This document shows positions 17,609 through 27,627 of a stretch of 64,000 bases of DNA, piece by piece. A program made the translations under genes and the position numbers. Below the pieces are notes generated by a model. The model had not been told where the DNA came from. It made no database searches and saw only the letters and a list, made by a program, of their open reading frames with translations. This stretch comes from Adlercreutzia sp. ZJ176 (GTDB taxonomy: Bacteria > Actinomycetota > Coriobacteriia > Coriobacteriales > Eggerthellaceae). Each line of letters starts with the position of its first letter. Positions within the stretch are counted from its first letter, which is position 1. The stretch spans positions 1-64,000 of the forward strand of contig NZ_JAAKEC010000002.1 of the NCBI RefSeq assembly GCF_011038975.1. Reading direction: 5' to 3'.

Positions 17609-18258
17609 GGCAGTCATCCTCCTAGGCCGAAACTAGGCCTATTCTATGCTTCGAATTGGTTTTCAGCAATAGCTTCTGTCGTCTGTTCCCGTTGCGAATA
17701 TGGCGCTCAGATAGATGAGGCGATGGGCGGCATATTCGCCGCGTAAACCTGCAGGGAAGAGGCATGTGCGGCTTTGTCTCATGCCATGCAAGAAGGCGGT
17801 AATCATCCACCTGCTTTCCTTAGGGCGCGGAGAGCTGGAGGCGTTATCAGAGCTCACGGGCGAACTTTCCAAGTGCCCGATCGGGTGCTGCCCTCCCTGA
17901 CGAGGCGCCCGTTTCTTCGAATACCGCCATCATTATACCGCCATTGGCGGTATAAAGTCGCCCCGGTTGTGTGTTCCGGGTTTGCGGACTGCGTGCGGAA
18001 TCGGGTTCGTGCGATGCGTGGTCGCTGCTCGTTGGCGCCGTGGCTGTGCTGCCGCCGACGTGAGGGCGCGCTTTCGGGCGCGCCCCTCCTGCTCCTCGCG
18101 CGCGTTTTCCGGCTCGCCCGCCGATTCGTGGCCGCTTGCTTAGCCGCAGGTGAGCGCGCCTCGCCTACACTGGTGCGTGAGCGCACGCGGGCATTGCGTG
18201 CGCGGCGCGCGCCTGGCGGCGCACGCGGATCCGCCGGCCATACATGATGGGGACTCAC
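17609..18258. other. Spacer with two palindromes between antitoxin and serA
   Basis: TAGGCC occurs as a direct repeat at 17623 and 17634 near the antitoxin start. GCGAATATG (17694) and CATATTCGC (17731-17739) form an inverted repeat. TTATACCGCC and GGCGGTATAA (17933-17955) form a perfect palindrome around ATT, with a further half-site ACCGCCAT at 17922. Short frames on the minus strand between 17640 and 17920 may be decayed coding DNA; none is supportable. From 17956 to serA the DNA is GC-rich and structureless to my reading. Confidence 0.5.
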
Positions 18259-19836
18259 ATGACGAAGAAGATTCTGGTTACGGAGAAGATCGCCGAAGAG
18301 GGCATCGAGGCGCTGGAGAAGCGCGGCTACCAGGTTGACGTGAAGCTCGACCTCACGCCCGAGCAGCTCATCGAGGTGATACCGCCGTACGAGGCGCTCA
18401 TCGTGCGCTCGCAGACCTTCGTGACGCCGTCGCTGATCGAGGCTGCCGAGAACCTCAAGGTGATCGGACGCGCCGGCGTGACGGTTGACAACATCGACAT
18501 CGAGGCGGCCACCGAGGCAGGCATCATCGTGTGCAACGCGCCCACCTCTAACATCGTGAGCGCCGCCGAGCACACCATGGCGCTCATGCTCGCCGCCGCG
18601 CGCAAGATCCCGCAGGCCAACGCCTCCATGCACGCGGGCGAGTGGGTGCGCACGGAGTTCGTGGGCACCGAGCTCTACGGCAAGACGCTCGCCATCTTCG
18701 GCCTCGGCCGCATCGGCGGCCTTGTGGCCGAGCGCGCCCGCGCCTTCGGCATGCGCCTCATCGCCCACGACCCGTACTGCAGCCCCGAGCGCGCCGAGCA
18801 GCTCGGCGTGACGCTGTACGACTCGGTGGACGAGGCGGTGACTCAGGCTGACTTCATCACGGTGCACCTGCCCAAGACCGTCGACACCATCGGCATGTTC
18901 GGCCCTGAGGAGTTCGCCGCCATGAAGGACGGCGTGATCCTGGTGAACGCGGCGCGCGGCGGCATCTACCAGCCCGACTCGCTGGCCGACTTCGTGGCCG
19001 CGGGCAAGATCGCGGCCGTGGGCATCGACGTGTACGAGGAGGAGCCCTGCACGGAGGGGCCGCTGCACGAGTTCGACAACGCGCTGCTCACCCCGCACAT
19101 CGCCGCCGTCACGCGCGAGGCGCAGGTGCGCGCGGGCATCCAGATCGCCAACTACGTGTGGGCGGGCCTCGAGGGCTCCATCGTCCCCACGGCCATCAAC
19201 GTGTCGCCGCTGCCGCCCGAGGTGCTCGACGCCCTGGGCCCCTACGTCCCGGCGTGCAAGATGATGGGCCGCGTCATCGCGCAGGTGCTCGGCAACATCC
19301 CGAAGTCGCTGCGCGTCGAGCTCGCGGGCACCATCGCCGACGCCGACCCCGAGATGCTCGTGGCGGGCGTGCTCGACGGCATCCTCACGTACCGCCGCCT
19401 GAGCACGGTCACGTCCTCGAACGTCGACTCGGTGGCTGCCCGCCACGGCATCTCGGTGCAGACCACGGGCGTGGCTGATGCGCAGGAGTACGCCTCCTCG
19501 GTGCGCGTCATCGCCGACGGCGTGGAGATCTCCTCGACGCTCTTCGGCATCGATCAGGCCGCGCGCATCGCCTCCATCATGGGGTACAAGATCGACATGG
19601 CGCCTGCGAAGCACTCGCTCATATTCGAGTACGTCGACGCGCCGGGTCGCATCGGCACCATCGGCACCATCCTCGGCGCGGCGGGCGTCAACATCACCAC
19701 CATGCAGATCGGCACTAAGCCCGCCGAGCAGTGCGCGCTCGTGTACATGAACGTGGAGGGTGAGGTGAACGCGGAGGTGCTCGACGAGCTGCGCGCGGCC
19801 ATCGACCTGAAGAACCTCTGGGCGCTCACGCTGTAG
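18259..19836 (+). CDS. serA: D-3-phosphoglycerate dehydrogenase SerA
   Basis: SerA oxidises 3-phosphoglycerate with NAD+, the first step of serine synthesis. The 525-residue length is that of the long (type I) form. FGLGRIGGLVAERARAFGM is the Rossmann site; NAARGGIY, DVYEEEP and LTPHIAAVT supply the catalytic Arg, Glu and His (about 233, 260 and 280). An intervening ASB domain precedes a C-terminal ACT domain (HSLIFEYVDAPGRIGTIGTI) that senses serine. In-frame ATGs at 18244 and 18247 exist; 18259 gives the usual TKKILVTEKI start. Ribosome-site support is weak for all. Confidence 0.95.
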   Translation: MTKKILVTEKIAEEGIEALEKRGYQVDVKLDLTPEQLIEVIPPYEALIVRSQTFVTPSLIEAAENLKVIGRAGVTVDNIDIEAATEAGIIVCNAPTSNIVSAAEHTMALMLAAARKIPQANASMHAGEWVRTEFVGTELYGKTLAIFGLGRIGGLVAERARAFGMRLIAHDPYCSPERAEQLGVTLYDSVDEAVTQADFITVHLPKTVDTIGMFGPEEFAAMKDGVILVNAARGGIYQPDSLADFVAAGKIAAVGIDVYEEEPCTEGPLHEFDNALLTPHIAAVTREAQVRAGIQIANYVWAGLEGSIVPTAINVSPLPPEVLDALGPYVPACKMMGRVIAQVLGNIPKSLRVELAGTIADADPEMLVAGVLDGILTYRRLSTVTSSNVDSVAARHGISVQTTGVADAQEYASSVRVIADGVEISSTLFGIDQAARIASIMGYKIDMAPAKHSLIFEYVDAPGRIGTIGTILGAAGVNITTMQIGTKPAEQCALVYMNVEGEVNAEVLDELRAAIDLKNLWALTL

Positions 19837-19892
19837 GGCGTGACTTCTTCGCTTTCTCCCGTGTCATCCTGAGGGGTGGTGCACGCCTCCCG

Positions 19893-20018
19893 TGTCATCC
19901 TGAGCGAGCGAAGCGAGTCGAAGGATCTGGTTCCGGGCATGGCGCGCTCGCATGCGCTATCCGCTCGCGACCAGATCCTTCGACTCCGCGCCCTTCGGAC
20001 GCTTCGCTCAGGATGACA
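19893..20018. repeat. Composite inverted repeat, copy 2 (inverted orientation)
   Basis: It runs from TGTCATCCTGAGCGAG to CTCAGGATGACA with GTCGAAGGATCTGG and CCAGATCCTTCGAC as inner arms. The centre (GGGCATGGCGCGCTCGCATG) is the reverse complement of that in copies 1, 3 and 4, so this copy is inserted the other way round. A partial unit (TGTCATCCTGAGG) precedes it at 19862. Confidence 0.9.
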
Positions 20019-20054
20019 TGGGGTGGAAGCGCTTGAAGGCCATATGATATTGAG

Positions 20055-20089
20055 AAGGGGCTGGAAAGACTGGCCCCTTTTGCTATCAT
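20055..20089 (+). promoter_or_regulatory. Terminator hairpin fused to a -10 element before leuA
   Basis: AAGGGGC and GCCCCTT (20055-20079) form a short stem followed by TTTTGC. The T-run leads directly into TGCTATCAT, an extended -10-like sequence at 20081-20089. The element could both end transcripts from serA and start those of leuA, 48 bp before its start codon. The same layout occurs at 56980-57020 and 58090-58125. Confidence 0.5.
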
Positions 20090-20136
20090 GTGCAAATGCG
20101 GTTAAGCGCACGAGGTTAGACAGGAAAGAAGGAACC

Positions 20137-21657
20137 ATGACCCGCAAGATCAACATCTTTGACACCACCTTGCGCGACGGCGAGCAGTCGCCGGGCGCTT
20201 CCATGAACACGGAGGAGAAGCTCGTCATCGCCCGCCAGCTGCTGCGGTTGAACGTGGATGTCATCGAGGCGGGTTTCCCCATCTCCAGCCCGGGTGACTT
20301 CGAGAGCGTCCGCCGCATCGCCGAGCTCGCGGGCGAGGACGCCACGGTGGCCGGCCTCACGCGCGCCATCGAGAAGGACATCGACGTGGCGGCCGACGCC
20401 CTCAAGTACGCCAAGCGCCCCCGCATCCACACCGGCATCGGCGTGTCGCCCTCGCACATGCGCGACAAGCTGCGCATCACCGAGGACCAGTGCATCGAGC
20501 GCGCCGTGCATGCGGTGTCCTACGCGAAGAAGTATGTGAGCGACGTGCAGTTCTACGCCGAGGACGCGGGAAGGTCCGACTACGACTTCCTCGTCAAGGT
20601 CATCCAGGCGGTCGTCGATGCGGGCGCCACGGTGGTGAACATCCCCGACACCACGGGCTATTCGCTGCCCGAGGAGTTCGGCCAGCGCATCAAGTACCTC
20701 ATGGACAACGTGCGCGGCATTGAGAACGTCACCGTTTCGGTGCACTGCCATAACGACCTCGGCATGGCCACGGCCCTCGCCATGGCCGGCGTGAAGAACG
20801 GCGCCACGCAGGTCGAGTGCACCATCAACGGCCTCGGCGAGCGCGCGGGCAACACGGCCATGGAGGAAGTGGTCATGGCCGTCCGCATGCACGAGGCCGA
20901 GCTCGACGCGCACACCGACATCAACACGCGCGAGTTCATCAAGGCGAGCCGCCTCGTGAGCTCCATCACCGGCATGAACGTGCAGGCCAACAAGGCCATC
21001 GTCGGCGCGAACGCCTTCGCGCACTCCTCGGGCATCCACCAGGACGGCGTGCTGAAGAAGCGCGACACCTACGAGATCATCGACCCGGCCGACGTCGGCG
21101 CGGGCGCGAGCCAGATCGTGCTCACGGCGCGCAGCGGGCACGCGGCTTTGAAGCACCGCCTCGAGGAGCTCGGCTACGAGTTCGAGGGCGAGCAGCTCGA
21201 CCAGGTGTACGAGGCGTTCCTCAACCTGGCCGACAAGAAGAAGGAGGTCTACGACGAGGACCTCGAGAGCCTCGTGAACGAGCGCGACCGCGAGGAGAGC
21301 GCGCTCTACACGCTCGAGAGCGTCCAGATCAGCTGCGGCTTCCCGCTCACGCCCACGGCCACGCTCACGCTCGCGAACCCCGAGGGCGAGCCGATCACCG
21401 TGTGCGCCTACGGCACCGGCCCGGTCGACGCGGTGTACAAGGCCGTGAACCAGATCATCAGGGTGGACAACGACCTCACCGAGTTCTCCGTGCAGTCCGT
21501 CACGCGCGGCATCGACGCCCTCGGCGAGGTGACCGTGCGCGTGAAGGCCGGCAACGGCGAGGTGTACACTGGGCGCGGTGCCGACGGCGACATCATCGTG
21601 TCGTCCACGAAGGCCTACCTCAACGCCTTGAACCGCCTGCTCTCCGAGAAGCGCTAG
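20137..21657 (+). CDS. leuA: 2-isopropylmalate synthase LeuA
   Basis: LeuA condenses acetyl-CoA with 2-oxoisovalerate, the entry to leucine synthesis. The 506-residue protein opens with the DRE-TIM motif [22 protein letters not shown] (about residue 202) gives the metal-binding HxH, and [10 protein letters not shown] the flexible site loop. A C-terminal LeuA dimer domain (about 385 to the end) carries the leucine feedback site. ATG 20137 has AGAAGGA upstream. leuB, leuC and leuD are not in the window. A close citramalate synthase cannot be fully excluded, but the length and motifs favour LeuA. Confidence 0.93.
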   Translation: MTRKINIFDTTLRDGEQSPGASMNTEEKLVIARQLLRLNVDVIEAGFPISSPGDFESVRRIAELAGEDATVAGLTRAIEKDIDVAADALKYAKRPRIHTGIGVSPSHMRDKLRITEDQCIERAVHAVSYAKKYVSDVQFYAEDAGRSDYDFLVKVIQAVVDAGATVVNIPDTTGYSLPEEFGQRIKYLMDNVRGIENVTVSVHCHNDLGMATALAMAGVKNGATQVECTINGLGERAGNTAMEEVVMAVRMHEAELDAHTDINTREFIKASRLVSSITGMNVQANKAIVGANAFAHSSGIHQDGVLKKRDTYEIIDPADVGAGASQIVLTARSGHAALKHRLEELGYEFEGEQLDQVYEAFLNLADKKKEVYDEDLESLVNERDREESALYTLESVQISCGFPLTPTATLTLANPEGEPITVCAYGTGPVDAVYKAVNQIIRVDNDLTEFSVQSVTRGIDALGEVTVRVKAGNGEVYTGRGADGDIIVSSTKAYLNALNRLLSEKR

Positions 21658-21809
21658 CTTGCTCCGCTCGCCCTGGCGGGACGAACGGAACTGCTTGACG
21701 CTGCGGCTTTCTGCGGCATCTGGCATTGCTTCCCGCTAAGGCGTTGCCCGTTGCCCGTTAGCCGCGTTCGCCCTCTGATCTCAGGGCGCGGATGGGAAAG
21801 TTACCCTAT

Positions 21810-21847
21810 AATAGCGAAGCTCTTATGTGGAGCTTCGCTATTTTTTT
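21810..21847 (+). terminator. Terminator after leuA
   Basis: AATAGCGAAGCTC and GAGCTTCGCTATT form a 13-pair stem around TTATGTG, with seven T residues. TATAAT at 21807-21812 overlaps the 5' arm and could be the -10 of the symporter gene. Confidence 0.88.
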
Positions 21848-21873
21848 AGTAACAGAAGGGAAGAGTGAGTCTC

Positions 21874-23202
21874 ATGACTGACGACAAGGAGGCGCGCGCC
21901 GGGGAAGCGCAAAGCGCGCCGTCGGCGTCGCCCGCCGACGGCGCCGCCGCAGCCGAGCCGAAGAAGCCGTGGTTCAAGCGGCTCTCGCTCACCACGTGGA
22001 TCTTCATCGCGCTCGCGCTCGGCGTTGTGGTGGGCCTGGCGCTGCAGGGGACGCCGGAGATCGCGGACACCTACATCAAGCCGCTCGGCACCATATTCCT
22101 CAACCTCATCAAGATGATCGTCGTGCCGCTCGTGCTCTTCTCGATCATCGCGGGTGTGGTGTCGCTCGAGGACGTGAAGAAGGTCGGCGCCATCGGCGGC
22201 AAGACCATCGTGTTCTACCTCACGACCACGGCGTTCGCCGTGACGCTCGGCCTCATCTTCGCCAACGTGATGAACGTCGGCGCGGGCTACGTCCTGCCGG
22301 CCGAGGACCTCGTCTACGAGGCCAAGGAGGCCCCGTCGTTCATCGACACCATCGTGAACATCTTCCCGTCGAACTTCGTGCAGCCCATGGCCAACGCCAC
22401 GATGCTGCAGGTGATCGTGATCGCGCTCGTGTTCGGCTTCGGCATCATCGCGGCGGGCAAGAAGGCCGCCATCGTGGTGGAGTTCACCAACGCCATGTCC
22501 GACGTGTGCATCAAGGTGATGCACGGCATCATCCTGATCGCTCCGTTCGGCGTGTTCGGCCTCATCACGCCCGTCATCGCGAACAACGGGCCCGAGGTTT
22601 TAGCCCCGCTTCTGTGGCTCGTGGTGGTGGCCTACGTGGCCATGATCTGCCAGATCGCGCTCGTGTACTCGGGCATCGTGAAGGTGTTCGCGCGCATGAG
22701 TCCCTTGAAGTTCCTCAAGAACCAGGCGCCCGCTATGGGCTTCGCCTTCGCGTCGGCCTCCTCGGTCGGCGTGCTGCCCCTCAACCTCGAGTGCGCCAAG
22801 AAGATGGGCGCGTCTGACGAGGTGGCCTCGTTCGTGCTGCCGCTCGGCGCCACCATCAACATGGACGGCACGGCCATCTACCAGGGCGTCTGCGCTATCT
22901 TCATCGCGCAGGTGTTCGGCATCGACCTTACGATCGGCCAGCAGTTCACCATCGTGCTCACCGCGGTGCTCGCCTCCATCGGCACGGCGGGCGTCCCCGG
23001 CAGCGGCATGATCATGCTCGCCATGGTGCTCCAGTCGGTGGGCCTGCCGGTGGAGGGCGTCGCGCTCGTGGCCGGCGTCGACCGCATCCTCGACATGATG
23101 CGCACCGTGGTGAACATCACGGGCGACGCGGCGGTGGTCCAGAGCGTCGACGCGATCCAGAAGCGCTCCTACGCGCGCAAGGGGCAGAAGCTCGCCGCCT
23201 AA
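21874..23202 (+). CDS. Dicarboxylate/amino acid:cation symporter (SLC1/DctA-GltP family)
   Basis: This membrane carrier takes up dicarboxylates or acidic or neutral amino acids with Na+ or H+. The 442-residue product has eight or so hydrophobic helices. The Ser-rich hairpin-1 tip reads FASASSVGVLP, NMDGTAIYQG is the TM7 motif, and VPGSGMIML the hairpin-2 tip. The HP1 motif reads SSVGVLP rather than the common SSxxTLP, so the substrate is uncertain. An N-terminal Ala-rich cytoplasmic extension precedes TM1. ATG 21874 is chosen over GTG 21865 for spacing to AAGGGA. Confidence 0.9.
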   Translation: MTDDKEARAGEAQSAPSASPADGAAAAEPKKPWFKRLSLTTWIFIALALGVVVGLALQGTPEIADTYIKPLGTIFLNLIKMIVVPLVLFSIIAGVVSLEDVKKVGAIGGKTIVFYLTTTAFAVTLGLIFANVMNVGAGYVLPAEDLVYEAKEAPSFIDTIVNIFPSNFVQPMANATMLQVIVIALVFGFGIIAAGKKAAIVVEFTNAMSDVCIKVMHGIILIAPFGVFGLITPVIANNGPEVLAPLLWLVVVAYVAMICQIALVYSGIVKVFARMSPLKFLKNQAPAMGFAFASASSVGVLPLNLECAKKMGASDEVASFVLPLGATINMDGTAIYQGVCAIFIAQVFGIDLTIGQQFTIVLTAVLASIGTAGVPGSGMIMLAMVLQSVGLPVEGVALVAGVDRILDMMRTVVNITGDAAVVQSVDAIQKRSYARKGQKLAA

Positions 23203-23331
23203 GGCGCTCAATTTGTACCCCATTCTCGTTCCCTTCGCCTTCGTTTCGGGTGATAATACGCTCTACGCGAAAAGCGGACGCAGGGTCGCCCCACCACGCC
23301 GGGCGTGATGCGGCGGCCCTGCTGCATAAGA

Positions 23332-23416
23332 GCCGCAACACGAGGGCCGTCGTACGAGGGCTGCAACACGAGGGCCGCTACACGAGGGCCTGCAACACAA
23401 GGGCCGCAACACGAGG
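23332..23416. repeat. Six tandem 14-bp repeats
   Basis: Units of GCCGCAACACGAGG with small changes start at 23332, 23346, 23360, 23374, 23388 (15 bp) and 23403. The array ends 15 bp before the start of the HTH-cupin gene, so it lies in its 5' leader or operator region. Confidence 0.85.
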
Positions 23417-23430
23417 GAAAGAGAGCATTC

Positions 23431-24012
23431 ATGGCTGAAGAGGAGAACAAGCTCGGCCACAAGATCGTCACGCTGCGCACGGCGCACCACCTGAGCGCGC
23501 AGGACTTGGCCGACCGCTGCGGCTGCGACGTCTCGGTGATCGAGGATTTGGAGTCGGGCACGGCGCCGGCGTCGCTCGCGCCGCTCATCAAGATCACGCG
23601 CGCGCTCGGCGTGCGCCTCGGCACGCTCATGGACGACGACGAGGCGTTCGGCCCGGCCTACATCTCAACCGAGCAGATGCGCGAGGTGGAGCTCACCCGG
23701 AGCCTTCAGACCGCGAGCGACGCGGGGGACCTGAGCTACTTCAGCCTGGCGGCGGGCCGCCCGTCGCGCCACATGGACCCCTTCATCATTACGGTCGACC
23801 CGTGCGGCGAGATGGACCACGAGCTCGTGGGGCATGAGGGCGAGGAGTGGCTGTTCGGCATGGAGGGCTGCATCGAGATCGAGTACGGCCGCGAGGTCTA
23901 CGTGCTGCATCCCGGCGAGAGCATCTACTACGACTCCATCGTGCCGCACCAGGTTCGCGCCCACGAGGGGCAGAAGGCGAAGTTTCTGGCCGTCGTCTAC
24001 ACACCGCTGTAG
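23431..24012 (+). CDS. XRE-family HTH regulator with C-terminal cupin (1)
   Basis: The 193-residue protein has an N-terminal helix-turn-helix (LGHKIVTLRTAHHLSAQDLA to about residue 65) and a C-terminal cupin (HELVGHEGEEWLFGMEGCIE, then PGESIYYDSIVPHQVRAH) that would bind a small effector. It is the first of three such regulators in the window, each next to an AMP-forming acyl-CoA synthetase gene; here the synthetase starts nine bases downstream, so this protein likely controls it. ATG 23431 follows GGGAAAGAGAG. An array of 14-bp repeats lies immediately upstream. Confidence 0.9.
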   Translation: MAEEENKLGHKIVTLRTAHHLSAQDLADRCGCDVSVIEDLESGTAPASLAPLIKITRALGVRLGTLMDDDEAFGPAYISTEQMREVELTRSLQTASDAGDLSYFSLAAGRPSRHMDPFIITVDPCGEMDHELVGHEGEEWLFGMEGCIEIEYGREVYVLHPGESIYYDSIVPHQVRAHEGQKAKFLAVVYTPL

Positions 24013-24021
24013 GGGGCGCGC

Positions 24022-25710
24022 ATGACCACTTCCGCCCCCGCTCCCGCTCCCGGCTCGCCAGACTACCCGCTCCACTCCGAGAAGACCATCGGCGACTACT
24101 TCCGCGACCAGGTGGCGATAGAGCCCGACCACGAGTTCGTGGTCTACCCCGACCGCGACCTGCGCTGGACGTACAAGGACTTCGACGAGCGCACCGACAA
24201 CCTGGCCAAGGGCCTGCTCGCCATCGGCATGAAGCCGGGCGACCACCTCGGCGTGTGGGCGCGCAACATCCCCGACTGGCTCACCTTCATGTACGCCACG
24301 GCGAAGGCGGGCATCGTCATGGTCACGGTGAACCCCGTGTACAAGAGCCACGAGCTCGACTACGTGCTCAAGCAGTCCGACATGAAGGCGCTGTGCGTGA
24401 TCGACGCCTACCGCGACGTGGACTACCTCGAGATCATCCGCGGCCTGGTGCCCGAGTCGCTCGAGCAGCAGCGCGGCTTTCTGCGCAGCGAGGCGTACCC
24501 CTGCCTCGAGAACCTCATCTACATGGGGCCCGAGAAGCACCGCGGCTTCTACAGCGTGCCCGAGCTCATGCTCTTAGGGCAGCACTACCCGGACAGCTCG
24601 CTCGAGTGGGCGGCGCACCAGTTCGACAACAACGACGTCGTCATGATGCAGTACACCTCCGGGACCACGGGCTTCCCGAAGGGCGTCATGCTCACGCATC
24701 GCAACATCCTGAACAACGGCTTCTACATCGGCGAGGGCCAGAAGCTCGGGCCCGCCGACCGCGTGTGCCTGCCCGTGCCGTTCTTCCACTGCTTCGGCTG
24801 CGTGCTCGGCGTGATGGCGAACCTCACGCATCGCTCCACCATGGTCATCGTGGAGGACTTCAACGCGGGCCTCGTGCTGCAGGCCATCCACAAGGAGCGC
24901 GCCACGGCGGTCTACGGCGTGCCCACCATGTTCATCGCTGAGCTCAACCACCCCGACTTCGACACCTTCGACCTCACGAGCCTGCGCACGGGCATCATGG
25001 CGGGCAGCCCCTGCCCGCCCGAGACGATGCGCGAGGTCATGGACAAGATGTACATGAGGGAGATCACCATCTGCTACGGCCTCACCGAGACGAGTCCCGT
25101 GTTCACGCAGACCTCGGCCGACGACGACATCGAGCACAAGTGCGAGACGGTCGGGCGCGCGCACCCGCCGGTCGACGTGCGCGTGATCGACCCGTCCGAC
25201 GGGCACCTCTGCGGCGTGGGCGAGCCGGGCGAGCTGTGCTGCAAGGGCTACAACGTCATGAAGGGCTACTACAAGATGCCCGAGGCCACCGCCGAGGCCA
25301 TCGACGCCGACGGCTATCTGCACTCGGGCGACCTCGGCATGGTCGACGAGGACGGCTACTACCGCGTGACGGGGCGCATCAAGGACATGATCATCCGCGG
25401 CGGCGAGAACATCTACCCGCTCGAGATCGAGAACTTCCTGCTGGGGCATCCCGGCATCCTCGACGCGCAGGTGGTGGGCATCCCCGACGAGAAGTACGGC
25501 GAGATCGTGGGCGCCTTCGTGCGCACGCGCCCGGGGCATGAGGACCTCACCGAGGACGACGTGCGGCAGTGGGCCATCCCGCGCATCGCGCGCTACAAGG
25601 TGCCCAAGCGCGTGTTCGTGGTGGACGACTTCCCCATGACGCCCTCGATGAAGGTGCAGAAGTTCAAGCTGCGCGAGATGGCCGAGGAGCTGGTGCGCGC
25701 CGGGAAGTAG
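24022..25710 (+). CDS. AMP-forming acyl-CoA synthetase (fatty-acid CoA ligase type)
   Basis: This ANL-superfamily enzyme activates a carboxylic acid to its acyl-AMP and then to a CoA thioester. The 562-residue product has the phosphate loop [16 protein letters not shown], the YGLTETSP motif, [19 protein letters not shown] and a C-terminal catalytic Lys in the [11 protein letters not shown] region. It resembles long/medium-chain fatty-acid ligases more than the other two ligases in the window do. It follows the HTH-cupin gene by nine bases. The substrate cannot be read from sequence. Confidence 0.9.
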   Translation: MTTSAPAPAPGSPDYPLHSEKTIGDYFRDQVAIEPDHEFVVYPDRDLRWTYKDFDERTDNLAKGLLAIGMKPGDHLGVWARNIPDWLTFMYATAKAGIVMVTVNPVYKSHELDYVLKQSDMKALCVIDAYRDVDYLEIIRGLVPESLEQQRGFLRSEAYPCLENLIYMGPEKHRGFYSVPELMLLGQHYPDSSLEWAAHQFDNNDVVMMQYTSGTTGFPKGVMLTHRNILNNGFYIGEGQKLGPADRVCLPVPFFHCFGCVLGVMANLTHRSTMVIVEDFNAGLVLQAIHKERATAVYGVPTMFIAELNHPDFDTFDLTSLRTGIMAGSPCPPETMREVMDKMYMREITICYGLTETSPVFTQTSADDDIEHKCETVGRAHPPVDVRVIDPSDGHLCGVGEPGELCCKGYNVMKGYYKMPEATAEAIDADGYLHSGDLGMVDEDGYYRVTGRIKDMIIRGGENIYPLEIENFLLGHPGILDAQVVGIPDEKYGEIVGAFVRTRPGHEDLTEDDVRQWAIPRIARYKVPKRVFVVDDFPMTPSMKVQKFKLREMAEELVRAGK

Positions 25711-25714
25711 GAAA

Positions 25715-25758
25715 GCGGGATTCCTCAATTTCCCCTGCGTGGGGGCTTGGAATCCCGC
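25715..25758. terminator. Inverted repeat after the acyl-CoA synthetase
   Basis: GCGGGATTCC (25715-25724) and GGAATCCCGC (25749-25758) form a perfect ten-pair outer stem, and CCCC/GGGG can extend it. There is no T-run, so termination is possible rather than certain. Confidence 0.5.
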
Positions 25759-25769
25759 AGATCCTGTGC

Positions 25770-25850
25770 TATCATCGTTACCACTGTCGCGCTGGTGCGC
25801 TTAATACTTTTCGTTTTCGAGGAAAGTGGGCTTGTCCCGCTTTCTTTTGT
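25770..25850 (+). promoter_or_regulatory. Candidate rimP-infB operon promoter and leader hairpin
   Basis: GTGCTATCAT (ending near 25775) is a -10 candidate. Downstream, AAAGTGGG (25823-25830) and CCCGCTTT (25836-25843) form an eight-pair hairpin followed by CTTTTGTTG, which looks like an intrinsic terminator 57 bp before rimP. Together they suggest attenuation of the translation-factor operon, or simply the terminator of the upstream gene. Confidence 0.5.
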
Positions 25851-25906
25851 TGTTAGGGCACATCGCGCGAAACGTCAGGTTCGACGCAAGGTCAGAGGAG
25901 GTGCGC

Positions 25907-26377
25907 GTGCTCAGCGCGAAGGAGAGAAAGCTGCTTGAGGCGCTCGAGCCGCGGGCGGCTCAGGAGGACGTCGAGATCGTCACCATCGAGGTGGTGGGGG
26001 CCAAGAAGTCCCCGACCATCCGCGTGTACGTTGACGCGCCCGGCGGCGTGAGCTTCGACGTGCTCGCGGCCTCCCAGAAGTGGATGGGCGACATCCTCGA
26101 GGGGATCGACCCGTTCCCCGGGGCGTACGTGCTCGAGGTCTCCTCTCCCGGCATCGACCGCCCGCTGCGCACGCGCGAGCACTTCGAGCGCTTCGCCGGC
26201 GAGACGGTCTGCGTGAAGACCAAAAGCCCGGTCGACGGCCGCAGCTCGCTTGTCGGCGAGCTGCGCGGCATGGTCGGCGACGACGTCGCGCTTGACGTTG
26301 ACGGCACGCAGGTTCGCGTGCCCCTCGGTGTTATCAAACGTGCCCGCGTGAAGGGCACGATCGACTTCAGCTCATAG
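25907..26377 (+). CDS. rimP: Ribosome maturation factor RimP
   Basis: RimP assists 30S subunit assembly. Starting at GTG 25907 the protein is 156 residues, the family norm; an in-frame ATG at 25826 lies inside the leader hairpin and would add an unlikely tail. AGAGGAG sits five bases before the GTG. VSFDVLAASQKWMGDIL and YVLEVSSPGIDRPLRTREHF are the conserved core, followed by the C-terminal SH3-like domain. It heads the rimP-nusA-ylxR-infB cluster. Confidence 0.93.
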   Translation: MLSAKERKLLEALEPRAAQEDVEIVTIEVVGAKKSPTIRVYVDAPGGVSFDVLAASQKWMGDILEGIDPFPGAYVLEVSSPGIDRPLRTREHFERFAGETVCVKTKSPVDGRSSLVGELRGMVGDDVALDVDGTQVRVPLGVIKRARVKGTIDFSS

Positions 26378-26394
26378 GAAGGAAAGCGAAGACG

Positions 26395-27603
26395 ATGGCA
26401 ACTTCAGAACTGATCGATGCTCTGCAGGCATTGGCCCACGAGCGCAAGATCGACGAGTTTTACCTGATCGAGCGCTTGGAGGCGTCGCTGGCGAAGAGCT
26501 ATCAGCATATCCTGGACCTCGAGTGGGACGCGCGCGTGACCATCGACCGCCAGACCGGCCACATCTACGTGTACGAGCTCGTGCCCGTCGGCGAGCCCGA
26601 CGAGGAGACCGGCGAGTACAGCGAGTTCGAGGAGCGCGACGTCACGCCCGACGACGTGAGCCGCATCGCCGCCCAGAACGCCAAGAGCGTCATCTCGTCC
26701 ATCGTGCGCGACGCCGGCCGCCAGTCCATCTACGAGGAGTTCTCCGACCGTGTGGGCGACCTCGTCACGGGCACGGTGCTGCAGGGCACGCCGGACTTCA
26801 CCATCATCAAGATCCGCGACGGCGTGGAGGCCGAGCTGCCGCACTACGACGTGAAGCGCTCCTCGGGCGAGCGCAACGAGCGCCCGTCCAACGAGCACTA
26901 CCGCCACAACCAGCGCATCAAGGTGCTCATCATCGAGGTGCGCGACCCGAACTCCGACACCCCCCGCGCCCGCGGCGAGCAGGCGCGCCCGCCCATCGTG
27001 GTGTCGCGCACCCATCCTGACCTGATCCGCCGCCTGTTCGAGATCGAGGTCCCCGAGATCTACGACGGCGTGGTGGAGATCAAGTCGATCGCCCGCGAGC
27101 CCGGCGCGCGCTCCAAGGTCGCCGTGGCCTCCCGCGAGGCGAACCTCGACCCGGTCGGCGCCTGCGTGGGCCCGAAGGGCAGCCGCGTCCGCATGGTGGT
27201 CGAGGAGCTGCGCAACGAGCGCGTCGACGTGATCCAGTGGAACGACGACCCGGCCGTCTACGTGGCCAACGCGCTGTCGCCGGCGAAGGTGTCGCACGTG
27301 ACCATCGACGAGCCGAACCACTACGCCACCGTGGTGGTCCCCGACGACCAGCTCTCGCTCGCCATCGGCAAGGAGGGCCAGAACGCCCGCCTCGCCGCGC
27401 GCCTCACGGGCTGGCACATCGACATCAAGTCGGCGAGCTTCTCGAGCAAGCTCGACGGCTTCGAGAACGAGCTCATCGACGAGGATGACGTCGAGGACGA
27501 CGACTTCTGCATCTACGTGGGCGAGGACGGCTCCCGCTGCCGCAACCACGCCCGTCCGAACAGCCGCTACTGCGGCGTTCACGCCGACCTCGACGAGGCG
27601 TAA
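26395..27603 (+). CDS. nusA: Transcription factor NusA with a C-terminal Cys/His module
   Basis: NusA binds RNA polymerase and modulates pausing, termination and antitermination. The order is N-terminal polymerase-binding domain (1-125), S1 ([20 protein letters not shown]), KH1 ([20 protein letters not shown]) and KH2 ([19 protein letters not shown]). The 402-residue length fits the short form without acidic repeats. After an acidic linker the last 30 residues read [16 protein letters not shown], then [15 protein letters not shown], with three Cys and two His spaced like a small zinc site; this tail is not part of standard NusA. Confidence 0.95.
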   Translation: MATSELIDALQALAHERKIDEFYLIERLEASLAKSYQHILDLEWDARVTIDRQTGHIYVYELVPVGEPDEETGEYSEFEERDVTPDDVSRIAAQNAKSVISSIVRDAGRQSIYEEFSDRVGDLVTGTVLQGTPDFTIIKIRDGVEAELPHYDVKRSSGERNERPSNEHYRHNQRIKVLIIEVRDPNSDTPRARGEQARPPIVVSRTHPDLIRRLFEIEVPEIYDGVVEIKSIAREPGARSKVAVASREANLDPVGACVGPKGSRVRMVVEELRNERVDVIQWNDDPAVYVANALSPAKVSHVTIDEPNHYATVVVPDDQLSLAIGKEGQNARLAARLTGWHIDIKSASFSSKLDGFENELIDEDDVEDDDFCIYVGEDGSRCRNHARPNSRYCGVHADLDEA

Positions 27604-27627
27604 GGCCCCAAGGCGCGAGGTGACGTG

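Noticed and set aside
17715-17900. Plus-strand 61-residue frame between antitoxin and serA
   Set aside because: It starts inside an inverted repeat, has no ribosome site and ends in low-complexity residues.
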